64,000 bases of DNA, from assembly GCA_018136815.1 (NCBI GenBank), contig CM030935.1:6366840-6430839 (forward strand), in the 5' to 3' direction. Under the pieces are notes generated by a model. It was not told the DNA's origin, did no database searches, and saw only the letters and a list, made by a program, of their open reading frames with translations. Numbering within the stretch: the stretch's first letter is position 1; each line of letters starts with the position of its first letter. The stretch is from Isochrysis galbana. Lineage: Eukaryota > Haptophyta > Isochrysidales > Isochrysidaceae. Made by a program: the position numbers and the translations under genes. Positions 21,778 through 33,595 of the stretch are shown here, piece by piece.

Positions 21778-23286
21778 ATGTCTCTCGGCTGGCTCACTGA
21801 GTCGTCTATTCTTCCCAAGAAGCCCAAGGAGATCGAGGATGTTGGCAAGGCCTCGATGCTCGAGATGCGCGCGGCATTCTATCAGACAGAGTCGGCCGCC
21901 AGACAGCCAGATGGGCCTGCCTCTGCCGCGCTCAAACAGCAGCGACAGCGTCGAGCCAACCGGAAAGACCCGCTTGCCGCCGCATCCAACCGCGGCCTTG
22001 CCGAGCGAGACGCAGCCGCCGAGAAGCAGCGTCGAGATGATGAGCTGAGGGCAGCTCAGGCCATGGCTCACAAGGTGGCCATGTACGAGGCGATGGCGAG
22101 CGGCAAGCTGCCCGAGGAGGTCGGTGATGCTCGTGGACGGTCCTCACGCTCTCTCGCCGCGTCGGCATCTTCTCTAGTCGACTTTGAGCTGAAGCAACTT
22201 CGCAGCGACGGCGACTTGATGCGAGCTAGCGCAGCTCGTCCGGTAGATGGTGTCCACCACACGAGTGCTGGCTATGGTGAAGAGGGGAAAAGGGGGTGTT
22301 CGCTGACGTCGTCGAGCATGCGGCGTGAGGAAGAGCGGCTCCAGTGGGAGAAGGCAGCTATGCATGAGATTGAGCACACTGCAATGCACGAGGCTGGTCC
22401 CAAGCGTTCTCACGAGGAGATATCCCGGGTCACTAGTGCCGCACGGGCGCTCTCCAGCGACCAGAGGGCCAAACGACAGCGCGCCCTCGAAGAGCGTCGA
22501 GCCATCCTGCGACTCAAGCAAGAGGCTCGCTCTAGGGTGCAAGAAGGCGCAGAGGCGTTGTCCTCTCATACAGATGTGGGAGATGTGGCGGAGACCAAAC
22601 CCCCATGCGACAGCGGGGGAAAAGGCTTTGCACCTGCCATGTCACCTCCAGCGGATCCGTTGTCACAAACGGCACAGCCACCGCCAGTACCACCACCGGC
22701 TGAGAATTATCAGCTGCGCGTTCCTGGCCAAAGCATGTCAGCCCACACCTGCACACAACCCTTTTGCCACCCGAACACCTCCCATCTAGATCCTCATGGA
22801 GTGCACCCTCACAATGCCAACCTCTCAGCTCACGCTCACCACGCTGCAAACCCCTATTACTCTCTCATCCCTAAGTCAATAGAACGAGTGGCAGCAGGGC
22901 CGGCCGAACGGCATGCTGAAGCAGCTCTTCAAAAGGCACACGGCGGACCGCAGGACTACAGCCGGCCTACTCCACCTTGGCTTCTTGCTAGCTCTCACAT
23001 TCCAACTCTCAGCCCAACGAGTGCGCCCGCCCCTTCAAACGTTGGCGGGGATGAGGAGATGATGCGGGCAATGGGCCTCCCATCCAGCTTCACCTCGACA
23101 GCACAAGTCGAGGCCCAGGCTATCGCGGAAGAGGAGGAACGTGCAAAGGCACAACAATCTTGGGCGTCATCCACACATGTTGGGCAGAGTTTCGCCGGGA
23201 CGCCCACGAGCCACGATTACACTCGTATCGGTCCTCCACGCTATGGTCACGCGCCGCAGATGTACTACCAATATCCCAATCCCTAA
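21778..23286 (+). CDS. CCDC174-like nuclear protein
   Basis: 502 codons from ATG 21778, which follows a CT-rich leader. Three parts match the CCDC174 layout: an N-terminal LTESSILPKKPKEIEDVGKA region, the SNRGLAERDAAAEKQRRDDE then VAMYEAMASGKLPEEV segment (family: SNR-EKDAE...LYEKM.KG...EE), and a distal basic coiled coil SSDQRAKRQRALEERRAILR. The last 200 residues are Pro/His/Ser-rich and disordered. CCDC174 proteins are nuclear and associated with spliceosome/exon-junction factors; that role is inherited from the family. No introns are needed. The homology call is from memory of pattern and moderately secure. Confidence 0.6.
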   Translation: MSLGWLTESSILPKKPKEIEDVGKASMLEMRAAFYQTESAARQPDGPASAALKQQRQRRANRKDPLAAASNRGLAERDAAAEKQRRDDELRAAQAMAHKVAMYEAMASGKLPEEVGDARGRSSRSLAASASSLVDFELKQLRSDGDLMRASAARPVDGVHHTSAGYGEEGKRGCSLTSSSMRREEERLQWEKAAMHEIEHTAMHEAGPKRSHEEISRVTSAARALSSDQRAKRQRALEERRAILRLKQEARSRVQEGAEALSSHTDVGDVAETKPPCDSGGKGFAPAMSPPADPLSQTAQPPPVPPPAENYQLRVPGQSMSAHTCTQPFCHPNTSHLDPHGVHPHNANLSAHAHHAANPYYSLIPKSIERVAAGPAERHAEAALQKAHGGPQDYSRPTPPWLLASSHIPTLSPTSAPAPSNVGGDEEMMRAMGLPSSFTSTAQVEAQAIAEEEERAKAQQSWASSTHVGQSFAGTPTSHDYTRIGPPRYGHAPQMYYQYPNP

Positions 23287-23800
23287 CGATATTGCACATG
23301 AGATGAAGTCCATCTTAAGAATGTCCGCGTTTCGCAGCTTCTCTTGCGTTTATTGTTGACGTTGGAGCTTTAGAAAATTTAAGAAATCCGTATCTAGGCG
23401 CGGAGCCAGAGGGCGACAGTGGCATGAGACTCAAATGCAGAAAGCACATGGTCCCTGGGAGGGGCAAACGCGGGTCGCAAGCCGCAATCCCACGCCCGCG
23501 TGGGGCCTGCCCTCGAGCTAACAGCCGCCCTTCAACCCCTGTTCCCTAGTCGCCAGGCATACAACGCCACATAGGGCGCCTTTGGGCGGCACCCGTGGCC
23601 AGCTAGGCGAGCGTGAGAGAGGCAGGGGGGCCAGGGGCTGAGCCCCAGCCGCCATCGCCCCCTGAGCTTCCTCTGCCGGCCCTCTGGGGGCCCTGAGAGG
23701 ACGAAGGACCTCTGAGAGCAGGCCTTGGCGCGCGCGCACATATGACAACATGGCAACGCTCCGCAAGGAGCGGGGAGAATAATAAAACATCTGAGAGGGT
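23287..23800. repeat. Intergenic with dispersed repeat R4, copy 2
   Basis: About 23590-23735 matches R4 (GAGAGAGGCAGGGGGGCCAG, GGGGCTGAGCCCCAGCC, GCCCTCTGGGGGCCCTGAGA, GAGCAGGCCTTGGCGCGC). The stretch before it carries no gene. Confidence 0.6.
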
Positions 23801-24005
23801 GCAACCTCAAGTTTGGTTGTTTTTTGGCAACTACCCCCATATGAACACTATAAGTTCTACTTGCAGGACCCCCACATTATAGTACAAAAGTGCAGGTCTC
23901 AGATGGTAAGTGCAACCACATGTTTGGTTGTCTTTTCGGCAATGTGGACGTGTGGACGGTATAAGTTCGACCCCTCGTTAAAGTACAAAAGTACAGGGCT
24001 ACACG
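23801..24005 (+). repeat. Diverged ~120-bp tandem duplication
   Basis: Two units share CAACC..A.GTTTGGTTGT.TTTT.GGCAA, TATAAGTTC, GACCCC and AGTACAAAAGT.CAGG in order, starting at about 23804 and 23926. Non-coding. Confidence 0.65.
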
Positions 24006-24538
24006 ATTTGACCGCAAAAAAGGGGACATCGCAGCCTACGAACGCTCAGGTGTTTTAATATTCTACGTTGCATGACATGACAACGAACCTGGCTTGAAAC
24101 TTGTAAAGAACCAACAGCATTCCGTCGGAAAAACAAGCAACAGCCACGCACCTCGCAGCGCCTGCACACCAGCCGCAACATGACGCCAAGCAAAAAGCTA
24201 AAACAGCCTACAGCCTGTCGCTCGATGACTCAATGGCGCAGTGAGAAGAAATAAATTATTAATGTTATATCCTAGCCAACCCCACTAGCTAATCAATAGC
24301 TAATTGGACACAACTTTTCAGTCCCGGCGGAATCCCGCCATGCCTGACGAGCCAGGTGTCCGAGTGGTATCGGGAGGGGGGGGGGCACGGCCCCCTCCCC
24401 TCGATATTTGTCCTCCCCCTAGTGCACGCACCGACCCTGCACCCTGCGCACCCCAGCACACCCTCTTCTCGAGTCGACCTCGAGGCCACGCTGGGTAAAA
24501 CAACGCAGGGGGGGGGGGGGGGGCGTGAGTTTAGGGGC
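24006..24538. other. Intergenic, no gene
   Basis: A+T-richer to about 24310, then GC-rich with poly-G runs (24375-24388, 24508-24524). No feature supported. Confidence 0.3.
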
Positions 24539-25465
24539 CTAGAGCGCTAATCTCCCTCGCCCGAGCGAGTGGCCGCGGCGAGCCGCGGCCCTTCCCTCTT
24601 GGCTCTGGCGCCTGGCGCCCCCGTCTTCTCTTACCCAAATAGGTGCTGGGGCATTGCCCCAGGCCTCTCCTGCCTCTCCCTCGCTCGCCTCGCTGGCCAC
24701 GGGTGCCTTCCTGGCGGCCTTGGTGATCTGTGGCTCAGTGGTGATGGGGGGGGGTCTGTGGGTGTGATGAGTAGTGAGGGGCTGTGGCTGCTGTGCATGT
24801 TGGTGTGGAAGGGCCATGTATGACATTGACATGTGAAGTACGAATGGAAGGGGGCGCAGGAGACGGAGGGGAGGGAAAAGGATGGGTAGGGGAGAGGAAA
24901 GGCAGGTTTGAGGAGGGAGGCGGCGGCGAGTGGAAGGGGTTGGGCGGGGGAAGAGAGGGCGCGGCGAGGTGTGGGAAAGGTGAGTAGAAGAGCGGCTGGG
25001 CTGGCGTGGCAGTGAAGGGAGCTGGGTGGTGTGGCTGGTTGGGAGTTGGATGTGGATGTTGCTGGGTGGTGGTGGTCTGAGAAGGCATGGGCTGGTCGGA
25101 CGCTGGTGGGTCGGGCACGTCGGCGGTTGGGACGTGGGAGTGTGGTGCTGGATGGGAGGGCGTGGACGGCACGCCTCCGCTACCATGTGGGTGTGATGAG
25201 TAGTGAGGGGCTGTGGCTGCTGTGCATGTTGGTGTGGAAGGGCCATGTATGACATTGACATGTGAAGTACGAATGGAAGGGGGCGCAGGAGACGGAGGGA
25301 CACGATCGGGGAGGGCACGTGCGGACGAGGGCGAGACCGAGGGTTCGGCCTCGGGCAGCATGAGGACGGGCGTGACGAGCACGGAGAGCACAGGCAGACG
25401 AGAGGCGGACAAGGGCGCTCGAGCTGTGGCGCTGATCGCGGGACGAAGAACAAGGGAGAGGACAC
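24539..25465 (-). CDS. Pro/His/Ser-rich repetitive ORF, doubtful
   Basis: A 308-codon minus-strand ORF of low complexity. Its two halves share an identical block (about FVLHMSMSYMALPHQHAQQP) because of the 114-bp direct repeats 24757-24870 and 25186-25299. The overlapping frame is equally long and Pro-rich. Composition and the duplicated block suggest repeat DNA with an incidental ORF; a true disordered protein cannot be excluded. Confidence 0.25.
   Translation of the reverse strand: MSSPLFFVPRSAPQLERPCPPLVCLCSPCSSRPSSCCPRPNPRSRPRPHVPSPIVSLRLLRPLPFVLHMSMSYMALPHQHAQQPQPLTTHHTHMVAEACRPRPPIQHHTPTSQPPTCPTHQRPTSPCLLRPPPPSNIHIQLPTSHTTQLPSLPRQPSRSSTHLSHTSPRPLFPRPTPSTRRRLPPQTCLSSPLPILFPPLRLLRPLPFVLHMSMSYMALPHQHAQQPQPLTTHHTHRPPPITTEPQITKAARKAPVASEASEGEAGEAWGNAPAPIWVREDGGARRQSQEGRAAARRGHSLGRGRLAL
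24757..25299. repeat. 114-bp direct repeat pair
   Basis: 24757-24870 and 25186-25299 appear identical, 429 bp apart (TGTGGGTGTGATGAGTAGTG ... GGGGGCGCAGGAGACGGAGGG in each). The sequence between is G-rich and non-repetitive apart from GGTGGG words. Confidence 0.85.
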
Positions 25466-26374
25466 TCGCGGGAAAAGTAAACAACGGGGAGGGAAAACAC
25501 GCGGGAAGAGAAGGGGATGAAACGAGGGCGGAAACTCAAGGAGACACTCAGGAGGAGAACGGGGAAAGAGAGAGAGAGGAAGAGGGGGGGGGGGGGTTCC
25601 TAGTGGGCCGACGCGGGGGAGGGGGCGTCGGAGCGTGACAGCGAGGGGGAAGTCGCGCGGGAAACCTAGATGACGGGGGAAATATACAAAAGGGAAGGAG
25701 TGACCCCTTCACCCGCAACAGGGTCAGTACGAGCGAGGGCCAGTGCAGGCGAGTGCGTGCGGCGCGCGGCGGGCGCTCGGCTAAGGTGCCTGTGCCAGAG
25801 TGATGTCAGCTCAGCCCTTGCCAGCAGGCAGGGGCGGAGGTTGGTTGTGCAGGCCCACCCAAGGGGTGTCTGCGATGGAGAAGAGAGGGGGGCGCGAGGC
25901 CCCCATTGGCCTCCTACTTATAAAAGTAGTTGGCAAATCCCTAGCCCCTAAGTAGAGCTGGAGGGGGGGGGGGGGGCGCAAGGCAGGAGGAGGGAGTTGG
26001 AAAGTGAGCGGGCGTGGCTGCGAGACACCTTTGCAAGGCCGCGCGTGTGCCAAGAAAACATTAAGAAGTTTTTTATTCCATTTTCATACGTGGCACATTG
26101 CACGCGCTGCTATCGACATCAAGATAGCAAAATTGTAAACATAATAGATAGCCAATGGCGCAATGCGTTTTCCGCGCTCACGCATACACGCCTTCCGCTT
26201 ACGCGTACGCCACGCGCGCTACTCGTTCGGAACCATCAGCACAACATGCATACATTCATTACGCTAATCTAGGACTGCAGCCAGGCATCTAGTGAGAAGG
26301 AGGGCTTATTTAGGAGCACCGGACATGGGGAACGGTATGAAACCATATAGTGGTTGCGCCTGTGCCGGGCCACA
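25466..26374. other. Intergenic, no gene
   Basis: GA-rich to 25640 and a poly-G run at 25963-25976. ATTAAGAAGTT at about 26058 resembles the right end of the hairpin element ending at 19438, but I found no matching left end. Nothing coding. Confidence 0.35.
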
Positions 26375-28615
26375 TTATAGCCAGGGCAGTGCGGACGTCT
26401 TCATCGGCAGTCTGAAAGCCGCGATATTGCATGCGAAAGCTGTGGCAGATGTAGCCGCGAGCACGTACAATACCTCGTCATAGAGAAGATGCGATGGGTC
26501 CGGCGTTCCCTCGGGCGCGATCTGAAGTAGGAGCGGCAGGGTAAGCGTCTTGGATGCGAGCAAGGCGCTGATTTCGCTCTTTGGCGAGCCAAACGTTGAG
26601 AGGAAGCTCGAGTCATCGCACAGCTCAGCGATCCTAGTCGCATGCTGCGCATAGGAATAGTCTCGTGCCTGTGGGGGGACAAGCAATGGAGAATCAGCAA
26701 ATCGCACTTAATGTAGTGCGGCGCCTACTTCGCAAAAAGCGGCAAGGCATATATCCTACCCGAGTCACTACAAAGTTGGCGATGACGTTGGCCACTGGCA
26801 CAGTTATCCAGAGCCTCCGATAGATCTGACCAGCCGAGGAGGCCCCAAAGAGCTCGGCTGCGGCGGGCGCGATCATCACAGGGGCTCCAGCAAAGCAAAA
26901 CAAGGTGCCTAGTGCGCCAGCTCGAAACAATAGTAGCGCAGTTTGTGGGTCAGTGGGCACCATGGCTGTAGCCGCAGGGCAGAGAAGAAGGGCCGGAACG
27001 GACAAACCAAAGAGCGCGAGGGTCGTGCCCGCGCCCACCCTGTCGGAGAGCGGCCCCCACGCAAGTCGCCCTCCCATGTTGGCGAGCGCCATCAGCGAGG
27101 GGAATCCCGCAGCAGCGAGCATCGCAGTGTCGCCAGCTGCGGATGCGCCGAAAATATCCAAGATCATGAACTTGCCGCCCATCAAGAAGGGAAGTCCAGT
27201 TGCGGAGACGCCAGTCAATCCCAGCGCAAGCAAATAAAGCTGCGGCGTCGTCATTGCGTCACCAAGGCTCACTTCGCTCGTGGGCGGTGCTGCAACTGTG
27301 GTAGTTGTGGCACTCTGGGCCGCTGCAGAACCCTCCGAGGGCTTTTGTTGTGGTGGCCGCGATGCCGCGGCACCCGGAACCCAGCCCTTTGGTGGTAGCC
27401 GGTACGACCACGCCGCCACTTGAAGCATGGCGCTCACGACTCCACCAACGAGAGCCATCGTCTCGCAAGCCCCGTTGGAGCCATCGAGAAGAAACACACC
27501 TGGCTCGAGCTGTGCAAAGCCTGTTTGGGGGTGGGCATACGAGTCAGGTCCACGACAACTAGCAGAGGACCCGGTTGTTGGGAGACAGACCGATGTGAGG
27601 CGCGCAAACTGGGAGTGATGACCGACTGGGTCATATGACAGCAAGTCAAGAGTGAAAGAGTACGTCTTCTCGCATGCGTTGGCGCGCATCGAGTCGCCCA
27701 CCTGTCTCCGTCAGGTCTCTGGCAGTGGCAACGACGACTTCGCATTCCTTCCCATCGAACATTGCTGCACGGCCACCCGTCGCCTCGCTCGTGAATGTCT
27801 CCACCTCCTCCAACGAGCCAAGCCGCGTGGGTGCACGCTTGAAGTATGGCTGCACTGCTCCGATCAACGGGGCGAAGAAGAGGACTGAAGAACCTGAAGT
27901 AGGCCATGTTCAAGTGCAATGATGGTAAGGCATGATCAAATCGCCACGCTGAGTACCCTTGGCAAGGGCGAGGCCAGTGCGAGCTGCTGCGGCCCGCACC
28001 AAAAGTGGCGCCATACAGAGATAGCGCAAGTCCCTTACGATCAGGAAACCAACGCAGCAGAAAAGGCGGGATCTGGGGATACCCAGCAAAGAAGCCTATA
28101 CCGCCGATGACAGCATAGCACGGCGCAAATGCAGCCAGGGAGTTGGCCGCGACGGCAGCTGCTGGGAGCACATAGACACCCAGTGGATAGACAATCGAGG
28201 CGGCCAGCCCGAGCCGCCGCACTCCCACCTCGTCTGACGTCTTAGCGAGCGTGGCAGCGAGAGTTGCCGCAACGAGCGGCATCAGCGTGAGCGTGGGCAC
28301 AAGCGTCGACATGGAGAAGTCCGTCGCAGCTTGAGCGACGACGCCCTGCGCCTTGCACAAGCCAGGACCGAGGACTCCTGGCACAGTGAAATAGGCACCG
28401 ATGCTCAGTCCGGCGAGCGTGGTGGGCGCGAGCTGTACCCACCGGTTGTAGCTGGGCTGCACCACGATGCGATCGTCAGAGAGGAGAGGCACTGCCGAGG
28501 GCTGGGCTGTCTCGTGGCCTTGAGAGGAAGAGCTGAGCTTGTGGGTGCGGAGAGCGAGCGGAACGCGTAGCCGTGATGGGGCCCGCTGGGCACACGCGCT
28601 CGAGCGAGAGAGCAT
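26375..28615 (-). CDS. MFS transporter, oxalate/formate-antiporter type
   Basis: Polytopic membrane protein. The start at 28615 (MLSRSSACAQR) follows a GA-rich leader and may begin an organelle-type presequence. The first membrane block NRWVQLAPTTLAGLSIGAYF and the loop FLLRWFPDRKGLALSLYGA are the signature of the oxalate/formate antiporter branch of the MFS. Further exons carry LYLLALGLTGVSATGLPFLM, then NMGGRLAWGPLSDRVGAGT (second MFS A-like motif) and a C-terminal block to the stop at 26375. Three or four introns are needed: near 27990-27640, at about 27530, and about 26770-26670. I could not fix every junction. The substrate is unknown; algal members often move monocarboxylates. Confidence 0.75.
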
Positions 28616-28870
28616 GGGTTGGTGAGGGACGGCAGTGGAGGGAGGGAGGGAGGGAGGGAGGGAGGGAGGGAGGGAAGGGGGGGGAAGAAGGGGAGGGGGA
28701 GATGGGGGAGAAGAAGGGAGAAGAGGCGAGAAAGAGCGGGAAGTAGGGAGAGAGAGACAGAAGAGAACAAGGAAGAGCAGGGGAGAGAGGGAGGGAGGGA
28801 GGGACGGAGAGAAGAAGAAGACAGGGAGAGAGAGAAAGAAAGACTGAGAGGGAAGGCGCGGGCAGCCGGC
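28616..28870. repeat. GGGA microsatellite and GA-rich leader
   Basis: GGGA repeated about ten times (28637-28676), then GA-rich simple sequence to about 28850, on the 5' side of the MFS gene. Probably leader or promoter-proximal simple sequence. Confidence 0.6.
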
Positions 28871-29093
28871 TATTCGTTGGGAATCATAGAATTGTAGAGC
28901 ATCGTGTTGGCTAGCATACTTAGTGTTAGGCGTACAGATGCTCGGTCCATCTTTTCTACTTCTAGGCCGGTCACTCACGCTTTTTAACCACTATTTTCCA
29001 CCCCTCCTGGGTGTCCAAGGATTCCCCAGAGACCCCCCTTACCTGCCCCCCCCCCCCGCGCGCGCGCCAACCCCCTCTACCCCACGAAAATCC

Positions 29094-29443
29094 ATGGCGT
29101 CGGTGAGTGACTCCTCTGCCTTGTGCCTTGTCCGGCCCATGGCCATGGAACGCAGGAGCCTAAGCTCAGGCTCAGGGTTCAGCGGCCTCGCGAGGGACGA
29201 GGAATGTGCGGGAGGTCCCTGGTGGGTCGCACGCTCGATCTCGAGGGTCGCACAGTCCAGTAGTGGCATATCCCCGCCCGTCGCGCCGCAGGTGTACGAT
29301 AATTCGACACGGCCCGATCTCCATGAGGCCGGCCCCGGGGACGTTGGCGCGAGCGCGAGCGCTGGCGAGCGCGCTGCCAAAAGTTCAGGCCCTCATGGAG
29401 GCCATTCGCCGAGGCGAGCGCATTGAGTCCAGGGCTCATGTGT
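29094..29443 (+). CDS. Small hypothetical gene
   Basis: ATG at 29094 with GTGAGT donor-like sequence at 29103, and CAG acceptor-like sequence near 29292. Two frames remain open beyond it: one ends in an Arg/Ala-rich helix (LARARALASALPKVQALMEA then IRRGERIESRAHV, stop at 29443), the other at 29426. The first looks more protein-like. No family recognised; low confidence that it is expressed. Confidence 0.3.
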
Positions 29444-29874
29444 AGAGGTGAGGGCCTTGCGGCCTCGCCGCACGCCACTACGGTGAAGGCGGAGGTGAGA
29501 GGTGAACACCCCTGCCATACCAGCTCTCAGCAAGATTTCGGATGAACGGTGGCGGCGCGAACGCGTGGGGCCCAGCCAGCCAGCCAGGCGGCTTCTAAGT
29601 AAAGGTCAAAGGCAATTCCGGAATGGCCCGGTCGCGATCGGCGGGTCTGCCTATTTCGTCAACTGGAGGATCGCGATCGTCCTTTGACCTTTGACCGCCG
29701 CCGCGCGCACAACTCACAACACCATGCCACTCTGATTAAGAAATGCTTGACACCCGATGCAGCATGAAACTGGCAACTTTCTAGCTCTGACAATCGTGGC
29801 GCTAGCTAGTAAGTACTAGCTAGTACTAGCTAGGGTATGGCTAGGCATGAATGGTCTTGTGGGCGTCGAGCTTC
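29444..29874. repeat. Intergenic with inverted repeat
   Basis: AAAGGTCAAAGG at about 29600 and CCTTTGACCTTT at about 29679 are inverse. Inside them, GGTCGCGATCGGC and GGATCGCGATCGTCC also pair, giving a ~95-bp foldback. At 29797-29833 GCTAGCTAGT/ACTAGCTAG words form a short palindromic cluster. No gene. Confidence 0.6.
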
Positions 29875-32800
29875 TCAGATAGCTGTAAGCTGAGAGAATG
29901 CGCGCTTCCTCGCGCGAAGAAAGGCCGGCCCGAAGTTGCCGTCGATGATCAGCCTGCGCGGCTCGGGCTTGCTGAGTCGAACCGTGCCCCCATCAACGAG
30001 AAGTGCCCCGCCCGAAAGCGTCGCCGGCTTCCCGTCCTGACCCAAACCCGCCCGAAGCTCGGCGAGCTTGACAGGACCTACCGAGAGTAGCGCGACGCGA
30101 CGCTTGCCGTCAGCACCTGCCGCAGCGCCTGCGCCGGTCCCCGTGGCTCCCACGCGGCTGGCTGTTGCACCGCCGAGGACTGTGGTGCCCCGTGCTAGCG
30201 GCGGCGGCGGCTCAAGCACAGCGGCAATGCCGCGGCGGAGCTGACCGGTCGTGCGCAGGATGCCGCCCACACGCGCCACGTCGTACCCGCCCACGCGCGT
30301 GGGCTTAATCGACGAAATGATTGCATCATCAATCTTCAGCCGGTAGAGCGCCGCGTGCGACGAGCCATCGATGGGCATGCCGAGCGCTGGTGTGAAAACA
30401 GTGAGCGGCCGGTCGGCAGGTGCTGAAGTCTCGAGGTGCTCCTTGAGTGACGCGGCCGAGGCGGCGTCGGGAGGGTGGAGCAGGATGGCCCTGAGAGGGG
30501 ATGAAGAGCGGAGCGGTGAGCGGGCGAGCGGACAGGCACGACTGTGGGTGCAATGGCGGGTGCGTCTTGCGCGAAACGCATTGGTGTTGCGGCCTCCGTA
30601 GCCGAGAGCGATCGTCTGGTGACCAGCCTCGCGGCTGGCACTATGCCGACGGTCGGTCGGAGCCGCAGCCGCTCGCTCCGAAGGATGCAGCACTCCACAC
30701 ACTTGCTAGCGTTCATTCGGCCGAGGATGGCGCGTAGTGAGCGTCCGTCCGCTCCGCCGCTAAAGTCGCAAAAGCCGATTTCGCAGCGCACAGCCACGTC
30801 CTGGATGAGCAGCTCCCACTTAAATTTCCACGAATCATCCTCACCGGGCGTGCCTGCGTCATCGCTTGCTTTCTTTTCGCCGATCGACCCGGGATTAAGC
30901 ACAGCTGCGCCAAAAACGACTCCCGAGTCCTCCTCCTCGTCGGAGCCCTGCGGTTCCCCGCCGCCCCGACCGCCCCTGCCACCGCCCCGACCACCCTTTC
31001 CGCCCCGGCCCTTACTAGCGCTGCCACCCTTGCCCAACGTGCCCTCGCCCCCTTCTCCGCCCAAGGCCGTTTGGATTCCGCCGCCGCGCTGTATCGCCGC
31101 CCATTCCTCCTCTTCTAGCAGCTCGCCCCAAGCGCTGCGTTGTGGAAAACGTGGGGCATAGGGCAGCATGCTGCCCCTCCCCAATACGCCGACCCGAGTG
31201 CCAGCGAGGCCTTTGGGTCTCGCGAGCGCGAGTGTTCGCCCCCTCCCTACATTGGCGCCTGCACCGCCGGACACGAGCTGGCTGTGTGCGCCATCCTGCC
31301 CGGACGACCGCACCATCGCGGTGACCCCGGCTCCGACGCCTGTACTGCCGAGAGTTTCGATCACCGGGGCCTCGTCGTCAAAGAGCTCCTCATCAGCACC
31401 ATCTCCGATGGAGGTGTCCATCCCATCTGCTCGCTCTGCAGCCGCACGCGCATCAGCGGCTGCTTGCTCCGCCGCCGCCGCCGCCGCCCGTTGCGCCACC
31501 ACCGCCTCGAGCTCGGCACCTTCCAAGGCGACGTGGATACGGCTGCGGAGCCGCACAGTCGTGGGCGGTGGCGACTGTAGCAGCGTGGCTGCCGGCGTCC
31601 CCTTCGCAGGCGGAGCGGTGAAGAGCAGCAAGGATCGTGGCGAGGCCACCGCGGCGGCGAGGACGCGGGCGGCAAGGCCAGACGCAGCGTCGGCTGACGA
31701 GGTGAGCAAAACCTTGGGCGACGGCATCTTGAGCGCCTGAAGCGCAAGCGAACAGGAGGCTAAAGCCAATATAGGAATCCGCAGCATTGCACAGGCCAAC
31801 GGCGATGCTCGGTAAAGTTGGTCACTGGAGGGAGCACACCCTCCGAGAATCCAGGGGAGTATCCGCAGTGCGCGTGGTCGTCCCGATCAGTGGGCAGACA
31901 ATGCAAGCTATCGCACGGCGCCCTGCAACGCGCGCGCACCTTCTCGAGGGACGTAACGCACTTGACGTACTTGAACTGGAAAGGGTTAAACCTGCGCTCG
32001 TCGAAAAGCGCGACCACTTCGGGTCCCATCCACTCGAGCTGTTGGAAGAGGGATGTGGGAGGAAGAGCGACGAGTGAGGAGGCCGCGAAGTGCCGAGCGT
32101 CCGGCGCTCCTGCGCGCCTTGCCACGCATCGAGCCAGTGTGCGAGTCCTGCATGCACGCGTGCTACTCCTCCTATATCTCACGGCACACATTACCTGCGA
32201 TTTCGCAAATTCAATGGTATTGATGGCAACATGGTGTGCAAATACGACTGGGAAACGTTGGAGACGGCGGTCATTGGACCACATGGCCTCGATGACGAGC
32301 AAGACTTCTAGAACACGCGAGGCAGTGTCCACCTGATCGGGTTTGATTCAGTGAGTGGCTTAGCGTGGGAGAGGTCCTGATTGGAGTCGGCCTGCTGCCA
32401 CACTGGCAGCGGCGTGTGCAAGATGCACGTGTTCGACGCCATGGCCATGGGGTGCTCTCACGCACCGGCATGAGCACGTCTCCTCCCCGCGAGAGCCGCT
32501 GGCCGAGTCTCGCTGCGAGCTCTGCCTCGCGCGCCTTGCGACCAGGTGGCGACGAGACGGCAGCGGAGATGTCGGCGATCATTAGGGTGGGTCTGGACGA
32601 GACGGCAAGACGGATGGTGGTCGGAAGGATGGGGCGGAGTTGCAAACAAAGAGCGTGGGTTGGCCCATCCCGCCGTGCGGCTTGAATGCGCGGATAATTT
32701 CCTCATCATAAGCCTTCTCGATCTGGCAACGCCCACGCATGGCTTTCACCTGGGCGGGACATAGTCGAGAGCCGCTCCCCCGAGCAGCCGCTCCTTTTGA

Positions 32801-33595
32801 TGTCCGAAGCGAGGCAGATAGAGCACTGACTCAAGGGCGAGAGAGATGTGCCACATGGCGCCACCAAGCGTGGCTCCAGCCGAGAGCGGGATGATGGAGA
32901 CGGCCGCGCCCGAGGGGCTTGGGATTTTCACCTACGACGAGCCCAAGCGGTGAATAGCGCAAGCATATCAGAGTGTGCACGCACAGGGCCGTATGGAGGC
33001 GGTGCACAGCCTACACGCTAGCCACATGACCAGCGTAAGCTGGGGCACCCCGCAGCTAGCCCTGCAAATGACCACATCAGCTGCGGCGAAACGCCCGCAC
33101 CTGCTGGGAGTACTTGAGCTCGACGCACTTGCGAAAGACGGCGTCCACGTCATCTAGCGTGAACGGCACTTCCGATCCCTCTCCTTCCCCTTCGCCTCCT
33201 TCGGCTGCTCGCAGGCCGCGGAACTTGTGGTTGAGCTGTGCGTCGTACAGCGACATCTGTCCGAGCTTGACGACGGGTAGTGTGGCATAGATGGGGCAGT
33301 TGAGAGCGCCCCTGGCGTGCAAGTATGCGATCCCTCCGATGTGCCGCAGGTCCGCGTGCGAGACGAGCGCTCCATCGAAGGGCGAGAGGCTCGCCAGAGC
33401 GACGACTCTCTCGAGGCTGCTCACACTGAGGGATTCCGGCAGCCCTGCGTCGAGGAGGAGCCGGAGCCCGCCGATCTCGAGGAGCGAGGATGCAGCCGAG
33501 CCGCTCGAGAGGGCGGTTACCACTACCGATGTCCGGTTCACCGTGCTGCTCGGCGTGGCCAGCGGCGGCGCACAGGCGGCGTCCACTTCCGCCAT
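29875..33595 (-). CDS. CPSF2: CPSF2 / CPSF100, mRNA 3'-end processing subunit
   Basis: The catalytically silent metallo-beta-lactamase partner of CPSF73 in the nuclear cleavage and polyadenylation complex. Seven exons join with matching phases: 33595-33101, 32931-32750, 32592-32466, 32332-32195, 32038-31940, 31736-30703 and 30490-29875. In order: SSLLEIGGLRLLLDAGLP, the degenerate metal motif SHADLRHIGG (family HxDxxHxG altered), FTLDDVDAVF, VSIIPLSAGATLGGAMWHI, then beta-CASP pieces RPTLMIADIS and PVDTASRVLEVLL, RRFNPFQFKYV, MPSPKVLLTS, an Ala/Gly-rich charged insert, VAVRCEIGFCDFSGGADGRS and a C-terminal domain ending AFSQLTAI. About 895 residues, longer than animal CPSF100 mainly because of the GGRGG-rich insert. 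The start ATG at 33595 follows a leader with a G-run. Confidence 0.93.

Noticed and set aside
28405-28978. N-terminal extension of the MFS ORF beyond 28615
   Set aside because: Translation of GGGA and GA simple repeats into Pro/Ser/Leu runs; ATG 28615 is a better start.
29605-29693. Origin or operator at the 95-bp foldback
   Set aside because: The paired TTTGACC and CGCGATCG words look like a MITE or foldback relic; nothing ties them to replication or regulation.
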